Assembly (NCBI GenBank): GCA_021234535.1 | Contig: CM037838.1 | Location: 10,685,929 to 10,749,928, forward strand | Direction: 5' to 3' | Length of the DNA stretch: 64,000 bases | Origin: Stichopus chloronotus | Lineage: Eukaryota; Echinodermata; Holothuroidea; Aspidochirotida; Stichopodidae | Shown: positions 26,801-41,800 of the stretch, one piece after another | Layout of the letters: each line of letters starts with the position of its first letter | How positions within the stretch are numbered: the stretch's first letter is position 1 | The notes under the pieces: model-generated | Database searches by the model: none | Told to the model about the DNA's origin: nothing | Seen by the model: the letters and a program-made list of their open reading frames with translations, nothing else | Position numbers and translations under genes: made by a program

Positions 26801-29800
26801 TTTGAATAGAATGGTATTCACATGTCTGCAGCATTCATCTTGATAATGCCATTCCAAATGGAAATCTTATAAGGATAAAGGAGAAAGGATGGTGTACAAT
26901 ATCTGTGGAAATTCTTTTACTACTGTATTACTGTACAACACAGAACTGTAACTCCTATTGTACTGCAATAGGCAACAGAAAAAAAAATAAGCAGAATGCA
27001 CAATGAGGTCATAAGAGTACTCTAAACACAATAAGTCGCGAAGAACACGATTACAATATTGAATACAGACTGGAAGTATGTGGTCAGTTTGACTGTGAAA
27101 AGCAAAGACTTATTGTGTTTACAATCCAGAATACCTTACACATCAAACTTGCCCTGCCAGTGTTTCGCTATCTGGGAGCAAACTTTGGTGTTAAATGCAT
27201 GGTGTTGTCCATACTGTGCAGTACAGTGCTGCACTGTGACTAGAAAGTAAATACAGTGACTAAGGAAGAATTTCAATGAAGATAGTCAAATGTGCTGTAG
27301 CTGTAGCAAAAATACGTAGGAAATCCAGTTTGCACTATAGATCTACAGCGATACGTACTGCATATGCACCGACACATACAGTAGTTTATAGATAATTGTG
27401 GGGAGGGAGGGGGGGGAGGAAGTTGACTCTTCTTTTTTTGTGGAGTGCAAACTTGCTTTGCAATACACGGGAGACACATTTTCAGAATTTATCCCAGTAG
27501 TAAACACAGGTGATCACTCAAAAACACAATAAAGACTGGCCTCTGTATAGTGCTTGCCACATGTGATCCAGTCACAGGTCTGCAGCTACTGTACAGTAAG
27601 CTGTGCAGCATTACCATTGAATTATTTGGTAGAGCTTCCCCGAGTGTTCCGCTTGTAGAGTACAACTCTGTGATACAAATGTAGTTGAGTGCTGCAATGG
27701 AACACTGCCAAGATTCAGATGATGGTATAACTGAATGGTGTTAGCTAAATGTACATACAGTACACAGGTTTCTTGTGAAAGGGAATGTTTTACACAGATA
27801 TGATAAAGTTGTAATGGTTCTGCAAACTACAGTGTAGCCCTACAGTACACCTGTGGCTTCCAACTAGAATTTACGGTGTGACAAAACACCATTTGGATAG
27901 TACACAGGTCTTTCTAACACATCACTCACTAACTACTGTACAGTAATACTAAGTGAATGTACCGTGTGATGGCTGCTGCATACTGTACATGTGTAACTTC
28001 AAAGGAAATATTGACCAACAGGTACATAGCTGTACAGTTTTGCCATTCCACCTTGATATCTAAACATCAGCTGGTTATGCTTGGGTAGTCTTGAGATAAC
28101 ACCTGAATATTGTTTTTGACTTACAGTACGTGTGATTTAAACAGCCAGCACACAGTATATAGTACACAGCATTGTGCACTTACCAGAGTTGGATACACAT
28201 CACCTCCTTATCTTCAGGCATGTTCAGTATACTTGTACCGTGTACAGTACATTTTTCTTTGATAAATATAGCTTTTGGTATTGTAAAAACATGATCTTTA
28301 ATTTTCTCGGTGTTTCTGCCTGTGCCTTCAAGTCTCTGCTACAACTTTTCATCAACCCTGCCTGCTGTAAATTATGGTAGATACTGTATGGTGTTACACC
28401 TATTGCAGTAACAAGGATGAATTGTACAGTGCATAAAATACGGGGAAAAGTTTTACAAAGACCTGTGCCTTAGTTTGGATTGAATTCTCAAACAATTGCA
28501 AAAAGCCTTTTAAACCAACTAAACTTGTACAATATTCACTACCTGCCAAAGTCTTGATTTTAATAATTCTGTATACTCTACTGTGTAGTGCATGGATGCA
28601 TCTAGTTCTAAGACAATTTTTAATCAGGGCTGTAACCTACCAATTTTTTTCTGCACATTGTACCCAAGGCTTCATACTGTAATACAGTATATGATCATTG
28701 CACAGGGCTTGAAAGTTTTTATCTCCCTGGTGTGCCCACAATATATGTTATGTACACTACACATGACTGATCGAAAGGTAGATAAATTACGGGATGGCAC
28801 TTGAAATGACAAGTACTTGAATTGTTGAACTGGACAAGTACTGTTTGCAGAATTACCTGATTTATGAGCTTAAAGTTACTGTGACAACATCTCACCATAA
28901 TATCAAACACTAAAACAAGTAAAGGGGCTCATTGAGCTGATATTGTTTACTTGATAGCAAGTCTGAAGGAAACCATTGAATGCCAATACTTCTACAAATT
29001 TAGCCTTATCAGTCATGTACAGTACCTATATGTATTCCTACTATAAAATACACTGAAGATCCTGGAAATTGTAGTATTTTATGAACGGGAGTTGACTGTA
29101 TGCTTTTTAGTAAATTCTAAAGTGTCTGGTCACAGGTTGCAGAGCTTAATTTTGAATCATTTCAAGTATTCTATCAATTTTGTTGCTTCAGTTGTATACA
29201 TGTTCAGGATCTTTTTTTTGATCATTTACAATATGAAAATTTTGTGACCCAACTCAATGAGCCTCTTTAAGGTTCAGGAATTTCAGGTCTAACAATACAG
29301 TACATAATACCTGAACAGCACATACTGTACAGTACTCAAAGCAATTGTCTTTCTAGGTCACCATGGATTATTTGCAGTGCAGTATGTGATATAAAAGACA
29401 CTGTACAGTAGAATACAGTATATATACTGAACACTTTTTCATGCACAGTCACCATAGGTATTGTACGTACTGTACTGTATTACAGGACAAGGCATTCACA
29501 GAATCATCAACAGGGTATTAATACCAGGAACATTCATTTTACTGTAGGTGTTAAGGTTTATGAAGGTTTTAAATTGTTGCATTATGGACTGTTAAATCCC
29601 TACAATTAAAATGCACTTTAACAAAGCCACATTGGGTCCAATGCAGCTTCCAACTGATCTCAATATAAAATGAAGTTGACAAAATGATATGATATGATAT
29701 GTACCTGTCCTTTCACAACAACTGCACCCCTCTCACAATGCTATGTAGAGTGACTGAGAATATTACCAGTCACATTACTGCAGGGAGAAGCATTCCATTT

Positions 29801-32800
29801 CTAACATCTGTACAATAAGTCTCTCCGAAGTTTTGTTTTAATATTCCATTATCTCTTCAATATTTAATGGTTTCCATCTTTTTCTTTTTTTTTTATCACG
29901 TCTTTAATTTCCCAACTTATCTATAGAGGAGTACTGGTCAAACACTTTTCAGTCCTCCTTTAAGTATCCTTTACGATCAGGCTACAGTAGCTTTTCTCCA
30001 TCCTACAGTACTGCTATTTGTCCGTTCATGCTCACTGTGCTTCCAAACAGGTTCTAAGCTAGAGACAAAGTTGTTGTTGTCCTTGTTGTTGTTGTTGTCA
30101 TCTTTTAATCATGATAACGATCAGTGACTTTACAGTATATCAAACAAAGTGATTTAAATATAAATTAAATCATTTTTTCCAAATCATTTAAAGTCATGAT
30201 TTCAATAGTGATTTTAATCGGCTTGATGTCCATTAAACCAACCCTGGCTACAGCAGATGATTCTGAGTGGCGATTACAGTCCTTTCTATGTCATGTGTGA
30301 ATGCTGTCCTGGGGGGAAGCTCTTATACTGTAGGCAAGGGGCTTCCCACTTGATACCCTTTCCAATTTTTTGTATGCACAGTGAAGAATACAGTATATAC
30401 AGTATGCTGAGATCAATGATGGTGCAATCTTTTTCCAACCTTTTCACTTGTGTCAAGAACAAATTGGCTGTTGTCTTGGTGTTTGAAAATGAACACTTGG
30501 TGTTGCAAATGGTTTTTAATATTGTAAATGTTCTACCAAGTTTCTACAATTAAACCTGTACAAAACCTTTTTCATCAGAATGTGCATAACTTGAAGGCAT
30601 CTTGTTCAGGCCTTGCAAAGCTGTTCAGTACTGTATGTCTGCATGCACGGTTGAAAAACACTTTAACACATACAGTACAGTATAGTACTGTGCAGCTCAA
30701 GCATCACACATTTAATTTACTAAAGCCTCCAAGTAATGCATCTTTAATACATACATCGGGTGCTGTAAGTGGATTCTTTTTCTAGAGCAATGCACAGCGA
30801 ACCATGATCACTCTAAGGTTACAGTGCATGGACTGTGTGATGTACTTTATTATGCAGACCTAATTTAAAACGAATTATTCCTCATCTTTTCCTCTCTGAA
30901 AAACTGCGGCAAGCCTTTTATGAATTTCTATCCACTTACAGTAGTTCATAAGAGACACTGAGAATGCATGCATAATCACAGTTTACAATTTACAGTAAGA
31001 ACAAAGTTAAATTTTTTCCTGGTTTAGAGCTGTATGAAAACTCTTGTATGGATTTTACAGTGAACTGTACTTGAACATGGGAGGACTTTGGTCCACCATA
31101 CAGTACAGGGCATCACAAAGAATGTGTGGCAATTGCCATCAGTAGAAATGGTTATAGTGAAAATCTGACACAGTTTTCTGATCCCAAGAATCATAAATGT
31201 GCAGTACCCTGTAATTTGCAGTCTGTATTTGTTCATTCAATTCTGCATTCATTCATTCATTCAAGTTCATTCTGTCTTTAGTCAGAGTGACTTTATTACT
31301 AACTTCTTCCACATGAAGCCTTGAATGAGAAAGAAGACCTATTTTCATGTCTCCAAAGTTTGCAAATTTGTCAAAATATTGAATTAAAGCAATATTTGTG
31401 CGTGGAATTGACAATTTGACTTCTAGGACTCGCTAACATAATTTGTTTATTGTCATACACATAACTGAACCAGCTGCAGTCTCCTTTTCTGTACACTGAA
31501 GGTTCAAAGCTCTGCGTTGCCTTTGATGCTCACACTCCTTTTGTTTGGCTGATACATGGAGATTTGAGAACAATCCTCAAAGACATGGCACAAGAATTCA
31601 AGTTTGAAGTTGATCTTCTCAAAGATTTCAGAATCAGAAAGTCAAACAGATGGTTAAATTCATTATTAAATGTTTACCTCTAAACCTCAAGATTTCAAAT
31701 TTAGGGCTAAATAGTTAAAATTCCATCAAAAATTTCATATGTGGTCAATTGAGAGTAGCATTCAACAAGAGAGGGCATTTGATGCAATTGTGTTGAAATA
31801 TATGAAAAAGTATGGACGCTACTCTCCAAAAATGAAATCTGTTTGCCTCCTAAACATTTTAGTCTAACACCCCTTTGTCCACTTATGTCTGAAAATGACC
31901 ATATGATTTGATGACTGATTGGTGAACATAGCAGTTGACAGCAGACTTATAAAATGACCAATCGTTGGATCCATGATGAAGAGTACCCTATTCAGTCTAC
32001 AGTACCCTGTACTGCCATAATAAGAGTCCATGCAGACCTGAACAACGAAAGTCTGTCACACAGAAATAACCTTGAGAAACAATTGTTACACATGTTTAAA
32101 TATGACACACAAATGCACTGTACATGTACATTCCAAAACTCACCATGGTTATTACTGAATGGTTCACTAATTACCGGTCTTGACACAAAACTGCACTTCC
32201 ACCTGTACTGCGCCATGGTGCAGTTGTTGTGTTAAGACAGGTTAGTGATGAGTGAACAAATGTGCTTTCAATTTTAGAAACATGTGAAAGATGAAGGCCA
32301 AACAAACCTTGATGATGTAAAGCAGGGAGAATGGGAAAGTTAAGACAACGATCACATAGGAGAGGAATACCAGAGCCATGACACAGCAACCATTGGCAGT
32401 CCCGTCATCATCATCTGAAAGGGAACGAAAAGTTAAAATCTATCGATAAAATAAGGAACATGTGTGCTGTAACACAATGAGAGCAAGAGAAAAACAAAAA
32501 CAAAAACTCTCTCTGCAACTGCCGATTGGTCTATCAGGTGATTGCACAATTTGATGTACACAGTGTAGTATAATACAGGTAACAGTGTTACATTTCTGAC
32601 AGTAAGATCCAGTAGTTAGTTTTTGGATGAAACTAACTAGCATGTGGCACTAACTGTATGGTGCAGTATACTGTGCACCTATAGTACTTGTGTCACCCAC
32701 TCCTGCTGTATACTGTATTACAGTACAGCTCAAGGTACTGTACATGCCTTGATGGTACCATGCCTAAAGTAGTCCACACTATATGACTTTGGTGCATACA

Positions 32801-35800
32801 CAACTACCTGTAGTAAATTATAGTACAGTGACTGTGCATTATTACACATATGCTGCAAATATTGAGGCATACAGTCTGAACACTGCCCAACTTGTAAACA
32901 TGAGAAGCTTGGTACTGAAGCCCATAAAAGTACTGCACAGAGTACAGTACATTGAGCATTATGAAACACAATACAGTACAATTGCAAAACAATGAAATTT
33001 TGCACTGCACTGACAAAGAACAACCTTGATGTTCATCAGTGTACTACTTTAAAGTATACTCTATATGTTACTGTATGTCATCATGGCAATTGACACAATT
33101 GAATATTCTGTACAAAAAGAAGCAGGTCTGGCTGTCTGTACAGTGTTTGCAATTAAGGAGTGACAGATGAGATGTGTGCACCAAAACAGGTTTACAGAAT
33201 TTTAACTTTTTGTTAAAGTGTAAAATCTCCATATGTCTTCCTAATAATTCGTATGGCCACAGAGTGACCTTATTACAATGCATACAGCTTATTATTGTGC
33301 AGGTATATTGTTGGCATACTGTACTGTAGTACTCTATGTCATGGCATTATTGTAACACACAAAATTTCTATGGTAAGGAAAATATGGAAAACAATGGCAA
33401 ACAAAGCAATCACTGTCTAGTGCCTTTGTAATCAATGTGCATCTTTTAAAACATCCTGTGTGATTATTGTATTGAGTGAAACTACTAACTACTGTAAGCA
33501 AAATAAATCATGAATATACATACTGAATACTACTGTATAGAGTAGGATTTCAGTAGCTACAGAATAAACTAAATTTGAGCCTGCTGAAGAAAATGCAAAC
33601 TTTTGCTGTGCACGACACACACAGGTATTGTAAAAGTTGCGATAATCTTCTTTGAATGGAACCTGCAGCTATGAGTACCTGTGCAATAAGATTGTAACAA
33701 TTTGTGCAGTGAATGCTTATGGCTCTATTAACATGCACAAAGTTACTCAAGAGACAGAATAAAATGGCAGTATGATTCTTGGCTACTGCAAACACTTCTG
33801 TGTAGAGTTCCCTTAATGACAGTCCTACAGTAGTTGGGAGAAAAGAAAACTTTCAGTATACTGTAAAACCTTTTCTTTGCAAAGCTACAGTACCAGGTAG
33901 CTGTAAAGTTGTGATGTTGCTGCGCCTCTTTCGCTATATGGTGGGATCAGCCCTTCTGTAACTGCAAACATCAGACTACTGTACTTCGGCATGTCTCAGT
34001 ATATCAGAGCACACACTCCAGTAGTCTATGACACATACCTGTACTGTACAGTTAGTCTTCACTCTTCCAATGGACTTCACAGTACATTGCTGCTTCAACT
34101 GTGTGAGCCACTAATGCACAGTATGATTTTATTTAAGTGCTATAAATTTGCATGCCTGATTAAATGTACTGAGCCTCTGGGCTACTGTTTTACTTATTAC
34201 TGTAAACTGCTAGTTTCCAGATGAGAAGTCAAATTTTTTGGCATGGTGTAATGACTTCCCCTGAGGCAGATAAAATTGTTGTAGACTATGGAATTTACCG
34301 AACTACTGTAGTTCATGTGTACTGCAAATGTAAATTTCCCTGATACCAAACATTATACATCATACTCCTTGTTTGTTTCTTGCTGCATTGGCCAGAGCAG
34401 TTTACTCAAACATGCATATATGCAGTGCTGAATGTACAGTACTGTGTCGTATTCCAAGGATCTGATAGCAGTGATTGCATGTTTATTAGGTTTCAGTCGG
34501 TCTAATGCAAAATAAGTGGTGGTGCATTCTATCGAAATTAAGTTTTTCCATTCAAACATTTAGGACATAATGAAACCCTTGGACACTTAATTCAACATGT
34601 AATGTAGTGCAACAATCTCAGGGGCATACCGGACATGGCGTTGGCAAATTCTGTGTTCCAAAGTTGGTCATTACTGTATCAGTACATTACTGACAGTATG
34701 CATACTGTACAAACTGCAATAATAAAACGGTGCTTAAATATCAAAGCTGGCTGTGAACTTTTCTGTAGGCTTTCAAAACCGTCAAACCAACTCAATAAGA
34801 AAGAACAAAAGTTTATACAACATGTCGTAATTTTGCTATAAGCTTTTTACATGCAGTTTGAAAGAAGAGGCAAATTAACTGTCGCAGTAAAAATCACTAA
34901 AAAGCAGTGCAGTTTTTATAGCTCAACAAATCTGACCCTTCAAACGTTCAATAATAGCAAAAACTGCACAATATAAATGTACCTGTGCAGCAATTAATGT
35001 TTGCAAAACACTTTTTTTCACACATACAAAATACAGGAGCTGTAAGTCAGAATAAACTGCCATCATTCAGCCCTCTGAACATGTCCAAACAGAGAATTGC
35101 TGTTTGAAACCACGGTTGTTGATTTTTTTTTTTATAAAAAAAAACATGATTCAATTGATTTGCATCAAATTTTTTTTACTAAAAATCATGATTTAAATCA
35201 TGATTTTAATCAGCTTGATTTAAATCAAACAACTCTGTTTGAAACAGTACTGTCGATGCTGTTGGGTGATATGATGACCTACTACAGTAGAACAATGGCT
35301 CAAAAAGCCACTAGCAACTCCTTGCTAGAAGAAGAAGAGAGATTATACACTAAATCATTGAGGCACTGAAGAAAAGGATGATGCTTTGTGTGGCTTGGAT
35401 CATGGTAAATCACATCCATCAGCTATGAGATGTGCAATGTACAGTACATAAATAATATTGCACATGTATTACGCTAAGTACAGTATCAATCTACTGTGCT
35501 CCAAGTACAGTACCTAACATCTGGGTTGCTGAATCTAGAACATGCACCATACAGCACAGCAGAAGACATGGTCTGGTGATTCACTAGTGTTGTAATAAAT
35601 TATTACAACAATGTACTGTACCTCCCATTTTCAACCGTGTTGCACATTCATTATTCTTGTACAGTTACTACTATATCACGATGGATGAAGAACCTGACAA
35701 AGTGTACTACTTTGGGTGAACATACTGTAGTGAATGATCACACTACCCACACATGTACAGTACTGTACTTGACCAGGTACATAATCAGTGTTGTCGCAAG

Positions 35801-38800
35801 CCCAATTTGAGTGCCAACTGCACATTGTTTGAATTGGCAAATGTTCCTCAGGCTACCCTATAGATGGAATCTACCCTACTTTTTAGCTATTATTTTTTTT
35901 TCTCTCATTTTAGCCTTTTTTTTGTAAAGTCCTTTTTTTTCATCCATGCTGAGTGGATGTATTGTTACTGTAAGTACTGTTGATCACTGATGTTATCATG
36001 CATTAACCAATCAAATCACACATTTTAACTTTTTTTTTTGTAAAGTCTTTTTTTTTTTCATCCATGCTGAGTTGATGTATTGTTACTGTAAGTACTGTTG
36101 ATCAATGATGTTATCATGCATTAACCAATCAAATCACACACAAACACTACAGTATACTCTGGCCACCTCAGAAAATTTAAGTTGCTCAAAATCAGATTGT
36201 GCATTCATAATTCATGGTCAAATGATATGTCGTATGAAATGATATAAGCTATGTTGTACTGCAGTGCAGTGAAGTACAGTACTGTACATGGTACTGTAAT
36301 TTATTACAACATACTGCAGCTGGTGTTATTTATAGCAATTTCAACATTGTATAGTACTGAGTGAATGCAACTGCTCCATACCTGTACCAGTGTTGTGTAT
36401 TACACATGACACCCTCTGACAGTTGTTTCAGTTTCCAACGTCCTATTTTGATAAGCTGCTACAGTAGCCGATCCTGTGCATAAATGTGAAAAGTTAATGT
36501 GTCTTTTGTTCTCTAAAGCTACAATATGTCCATTGCTGTGCATTTTATCATACCTGTTTCTCCTTCCCTAAGTTACAAAACATGCTCATAAAATAAATGG
36601 CAAGCTAAATCATTGAACAGTACTAAATCACAATAGTAATCTCTCTCTTATCAGAGGTCAATGGCTGCAGCAGAACAATGATTGAAAACATAAGAATTAA
36701 TCTATCTTCATAGAGTATTGATCTTCACAATGAACCAAACACCCTGTGTTAAACTGTACATGTACCACACTCACTCCATTAAATACTGTAATATGATGGG
36801 GGACCTGGTGGCTCTATGGCAATACTACTGTATATGTACTGCATGTATTTCAGAACGACAATATGGCAACAGCAATGTGTACGCTACTTCAAGACTTTCC
36901 TCCATGAAGATGCTCTGTACTACAGTACAATATGTATGTAGAAATTACTGCATTATACAGTACTTTTGAACAGATGTGAAGCCCATCAATATTTGCTGCT
37001 CATGGTAATTGCGTCATAGACTGTCTGTGGGAGTAGAGTTGCTGCACGTGTGTAGTTTGCAAATCAATTTGCTTTTTTTGTTCAGAACTACTTAGCAGTT
37101 TTAATTGCATTGCTTACAAGGGAGAGTGTACATACAGTAGTCCAGATGCACAGTATTGATCAATGTAAATGGTACAGAATGCCACACTTCAAGGCGGACT
37201 CACCGCCCCCAACAGTTCCAATTCTCCCAACCGCTTCCCTTCTACGACAGCCTCTCTCAAGCTACTGATGCAAACACAGTCTGAATACTGACTGCTTTCA
37301 CACTGGATCTTGAGCAGTAAATCAGATCCACATCTGATCCCCTCTCGAGATTAAAGGGAAATAGGGCGTTTGTTCTAGAGAAGACATCCATATTTTTGAA
37401 ACCAACGTTTGTGGATGCAGAATGATAGATTATTCAAAATAAGGAAGGACAGAAGCCTTCTCTTCAAGAAATACTGTAAGCTCCTCACAGATAGAAATTC
37501 AGTTATTTATTGCTCAACACTACTTTGTTCACCCAAACTTGTCATAATTCAAATGATGCATCTTCCATTACTCATCACATGCATAATGTTTGGAGGAGAT
37601 GAAGCTTTGGCAGATGTTTATTGATGAGACTGAATGGTTTCACGATGATTAAAGCTATTTTCTTTTGTATGTTTTGTTGGTGTATTTACACTCCCTTTAA
37701 CTTTGTGGTGTGAAAGCACTCGCACTCAAGATCAGATCGGGAGATGATGATCCATCCATGGGGGGGGGGGGGCAGATCAGATCCCTAGCGGCGGTTCATA
37801 AGTGTGTGTGTAAGTAAAGCTCTGTGGATCAAGATGACCCTAGATCAAGCTGAGCTTTGGCATCATGTCCTTTTATTTCCCCATGGTACTTCTTCCTGGC
37901 TATTCTTGCACATAGGTGCACATACTGTATACTGTACCATGCATGTACACCAGTACCTACTGTACAGTACACTATACAGTTTACAACAACAACTACAGAG
38001 TATACATGCAGCTCACAGTATTGCACACTGCACAATTCATTTCTTCACCAATTTAACTGATTTAGACCATACTATTATGCCAAGCACCTGTTCTGGACAA
38101 TTTGACATTTTAAGTTAAGGAGGAAATTTTTAAGTTAGAAGAAATCTGCACTTTTGCTGATAATTTCAAGTTCTTAAGGAATTCTAAGACAGTATAGTTA
38201 CACTAAGTAACAATCAAAACTATCGCATAACATTCGAAGTCTGAGGCTATGCGAAAATTTCAGTTAGCCGACTCCAATATTACAATTACCCACAAAAAAG
38301 AAAACATGGTTTTCTTCATTCATCTTCATTATGCCAAAAACAAATGTTTATATAATTAATTTCGTAAGTGTACAGAGTACAGTACACTGTACGTACAGTA
38401 CATGTTGTTCGGGCTATATTTCTTTATTTGCGGGAGGATGCACAAAGGTGTGGCGAATGATAGCCTACTGTACACATCATCAGCTTCAGCAGACATCAAT
38501 GAAGTCAGATACGTCACTTCCAGAGTGCAAAATCAGGGTCTGATTCACCGAGGAGGATCAGGTATGAAAGCAAAATCATTGATCTCGAGAGTAGGATCTG
38601 ATCCGGACCTGATTCAACTCTTGAGACCAGCTTCTAGTGAGAAAGCGGTACTGGTGAGCATCCAAGGACCACATGTGCAATTAAAACTACCGTAGATACT
38701 GCACAGAGGTGGGCCTTCTGTACATCCAGAGGCATATGACCGGATTATTTTAAAAACTATGAGACTTATAATATGGTACCGTATCATCTACAACGAAAGG

Positions 38801-41800
38801 AGAGACTAAATTGTCAGATAAACTGTGCAGATGAGGTGATAACACCACATCATCAACTTTGAGTGCTAAAATTGTGCAGCATGGAAGAAATAGCTATAGG
38901 CACACAGTACAGTACATGTGTATTGGAATGTAGATACTGTACTGTACTGTATATTTCTTCACATCATTTGAACAATGGTGATAACACGTTGAAGGCTATC
39001 AAGTGGTCAAGTGGATTTTATCCCTTAGTATGGAGACATCAACAGCCAAACCAGGAACTGATGCTAACACTGACTTACAGGGTTACCGTATGTACTGCAC
39101 AGCACTTGCACTGTGTGTCAAGTGCTGACTGTCTCCATCCCCAATGAAAAAATGGACAAGGCAAATTACATGTATAGATGGCAAGAATTACCACACGTCC
39201 CACTTGTACAGTACCACACTACAATACTGTACATCCAAATTCAACTTTCCAATATTTGTGTTCTGGCTCTAGTAATTGACAAGTACTGTATTGTACATAT
39301 TATAAACCCAACAGGGCTGTATACATCAGTGCTCTCTGCATAAATTAAATCAGTCTTCAAACTCAAACTCTGCCTACAGTAATTAAAATTATTGACAATG
39401 TTAGGAAAGAACCACTGAACTGCACAGTACACAAGAGACCTTTGAATATTCATGAAGAGGAGTATTACCAATAATCTCTATCTGTGCTGAGACACTTGTC
39501 ATCAAATCAATAGAGACTCTAGGACTAGGAGCTAACTTAGAAAGGATACTGTATTGCAGGCATCCTGTAGAGCAACATACTGCACTCAGAAATTTATCAT
39601 ACCATGAATGAAAGCCATCTTTTGAGAACTACAGTAATTGATCAAAGGAAGTTTCTTTTAATATGTTTATTCAAGGACGTAAATGAGATCCATGAGGTAT
39701 TGTTCTATCAAATTTAGTGCATAGGGGATATTCCCAATGTAACAGGATGCATCCACAACCTGGTTGTCATACTTGTGCATGCCAAGTACAGAATACAGTG
39801 CATACCTGTACTGGGCATGCACATGTGATGAGAAGCATGTTAGCAGTTCTGGCAGGGTGCAACTTCATCTTTTGTCTCACAAAAACTGTACTGTACATAC
39901 TTCAGTAGTATAATTTCCAAACTGCCAGATTCTGTCTTGTACTCTATATTCTAGAAAGCTAACCCCTTAACAGCCCATCAATGTAATCTAATGTAACGTA
40001 TCAAATGGTGTTACCACAAGAATAGATCTTGTAACCACATGTACAGGCAATTACATTAGATATGAGTCGGAAATACCTTCCAGGAACTACAGCACAGTAT
40101 CAAATGTCAAACTGTTGAAGATGTGTTTTCTCTGACATTGTCCTCAGTCAGGTCATTTCAGGTTTAATCTACACTACTGAGAAGGAAACAGTACGCCCTG
40201 TAACAAGCAAAAATTCCCGGCTACTGTAAATTTATCGGTCAGAATTCCTGATTAATATTGGGCAACAGATTCTATAAAGCAACATGAATCAGTGTTAGCA
40301 TTTAAAATATGTGAATATGATGTTTAGGATGTCCTATTTATCCCAGAATATAAATTTTGGTCACAAGTTTTGAAATTTCAAGCATAAATTAAACAAGAAA
40401 GAAAAAAAAATAGTAAGTATAGTATGCACTAACAGAATGCCAGGTACTAAATACAGTACATATGTCATGATCTTGTCAAAGCAAATTAAATTTCCAAATC
40501 TGTCTGGCAAATATCAAACAGAGGATAAATGTAATGCCATACTGTACATCCATTGAAACTTTTTCAGACATATACTGTAGATCTATGAATCAGTGAGGCA
40601 GTAAAAATGACTACTGTACAAATGTACAGTCAAATGCACTCATGCCCAAATCATGACGTCTTGTACGGTGTTTTCTCAGCATGGACAGTATACCACTTAG
40701 TCCAAGACTTAGAAAAAATGAGGAAAATAAGAAACGTACCAGGAAGTCTACCTATGATCTGCAAATTTTTCATTTTTGATAATTTTTGACAGTCATGTCT
40801 GCATCACAGCAAGTTGTTAAAGGCTGTAATGCATCACCCAGACAGTTTCAATTCTCCCAACCACCTAGTACCTCTAGTCCCTCCCTCAGCCTGTCTTACA
40901 TTTCTCCACATGTGTAATCAAAACAATGGATCCTTGTGTACGCTGTGTAACACGAGCTGCTCTGCATCTTTCGAATTTGCTGGCAATCTAAGAGTACTGT
41001 AACTTAGAACCAGTTGAGAATTTTCCTTTCAGGGAGGTAAAAGTATAGCTTAGGGTGATGCAATACAGCCTTTAACTTTAGCTTAATACCAACGGCGCTG
41101 CAATCATTTGTCAAACAGCAAATGTTCTTTCTTTTGGTCATGACAGTGCATTGGTGGTGGTCCTACAGTCAAATAGTTACTACAGTATACAGTATAGTAC
41201 TTCACATGGCTATGCAAAATGACTCAGGGAGTTTAAACTTCAGAATTGAACTTTTGTAGAGATTTTCCAAAAAATAAACAATTATTATCCTTGAAATGTG
41301 CTGTTCTGATCTCATAATTGTCTAAAAATATGATGCTGCCAACAGCAAGTTTAAAAAAAAAAATTAACAACAAAATTAATGTTGTGCAGTTCCATGGCTA
41401 AAACAACCATCTACAGTATCACCCAGATGGCAATGTGTTCGAAGTCTCGATGCTGTACTTGCTACTGTAAAACCACCCTAAGTTAGTGCTTTAAATTGTA
41501 CTGGTTAGTTTAAGGAAAGACATCTCTGCATACTGTAAGTAACACCTGTCTCAAATAAAACTCCTATTATGTAAATCTGTATGTTCAGTACTGTGGTACT
41601 GTGCATACCACTTGAAAGGATCTACAGTCTCTTGGCAATCAATTGGTCATCAATTTTACAGATAACATTACAACAGCCATTGAAAAAAAGATGCATGCAG
41701 TTGGTGTTTTTATAGATCTAAAAAAAGCGTTTGATACAATCAATCACACTACATTACTACAAAAACTGGAATATTATGGTATCAGGGGAATTGTGAACAG

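Larger units (their letters stand above)
25758..32307 (-). other. Stomatin intron 2 (6550 bp)
   Basis: GT-AG (gtttgt...catgcag). Dense in GTACAGTAC motifs; contains MITE family D, a diverged hAT MITE and short microsatellites. No other exon recognised. Confidence 0.9.

Noticed and set aside
34630..34640. Alternative stomatin start ATGTCCG|gtatgc on the minus strand
   Set aside because: It fits the phase and has a fair start context but encodes only two codons and has a weaker donor than 53400; kept as a fallback only.
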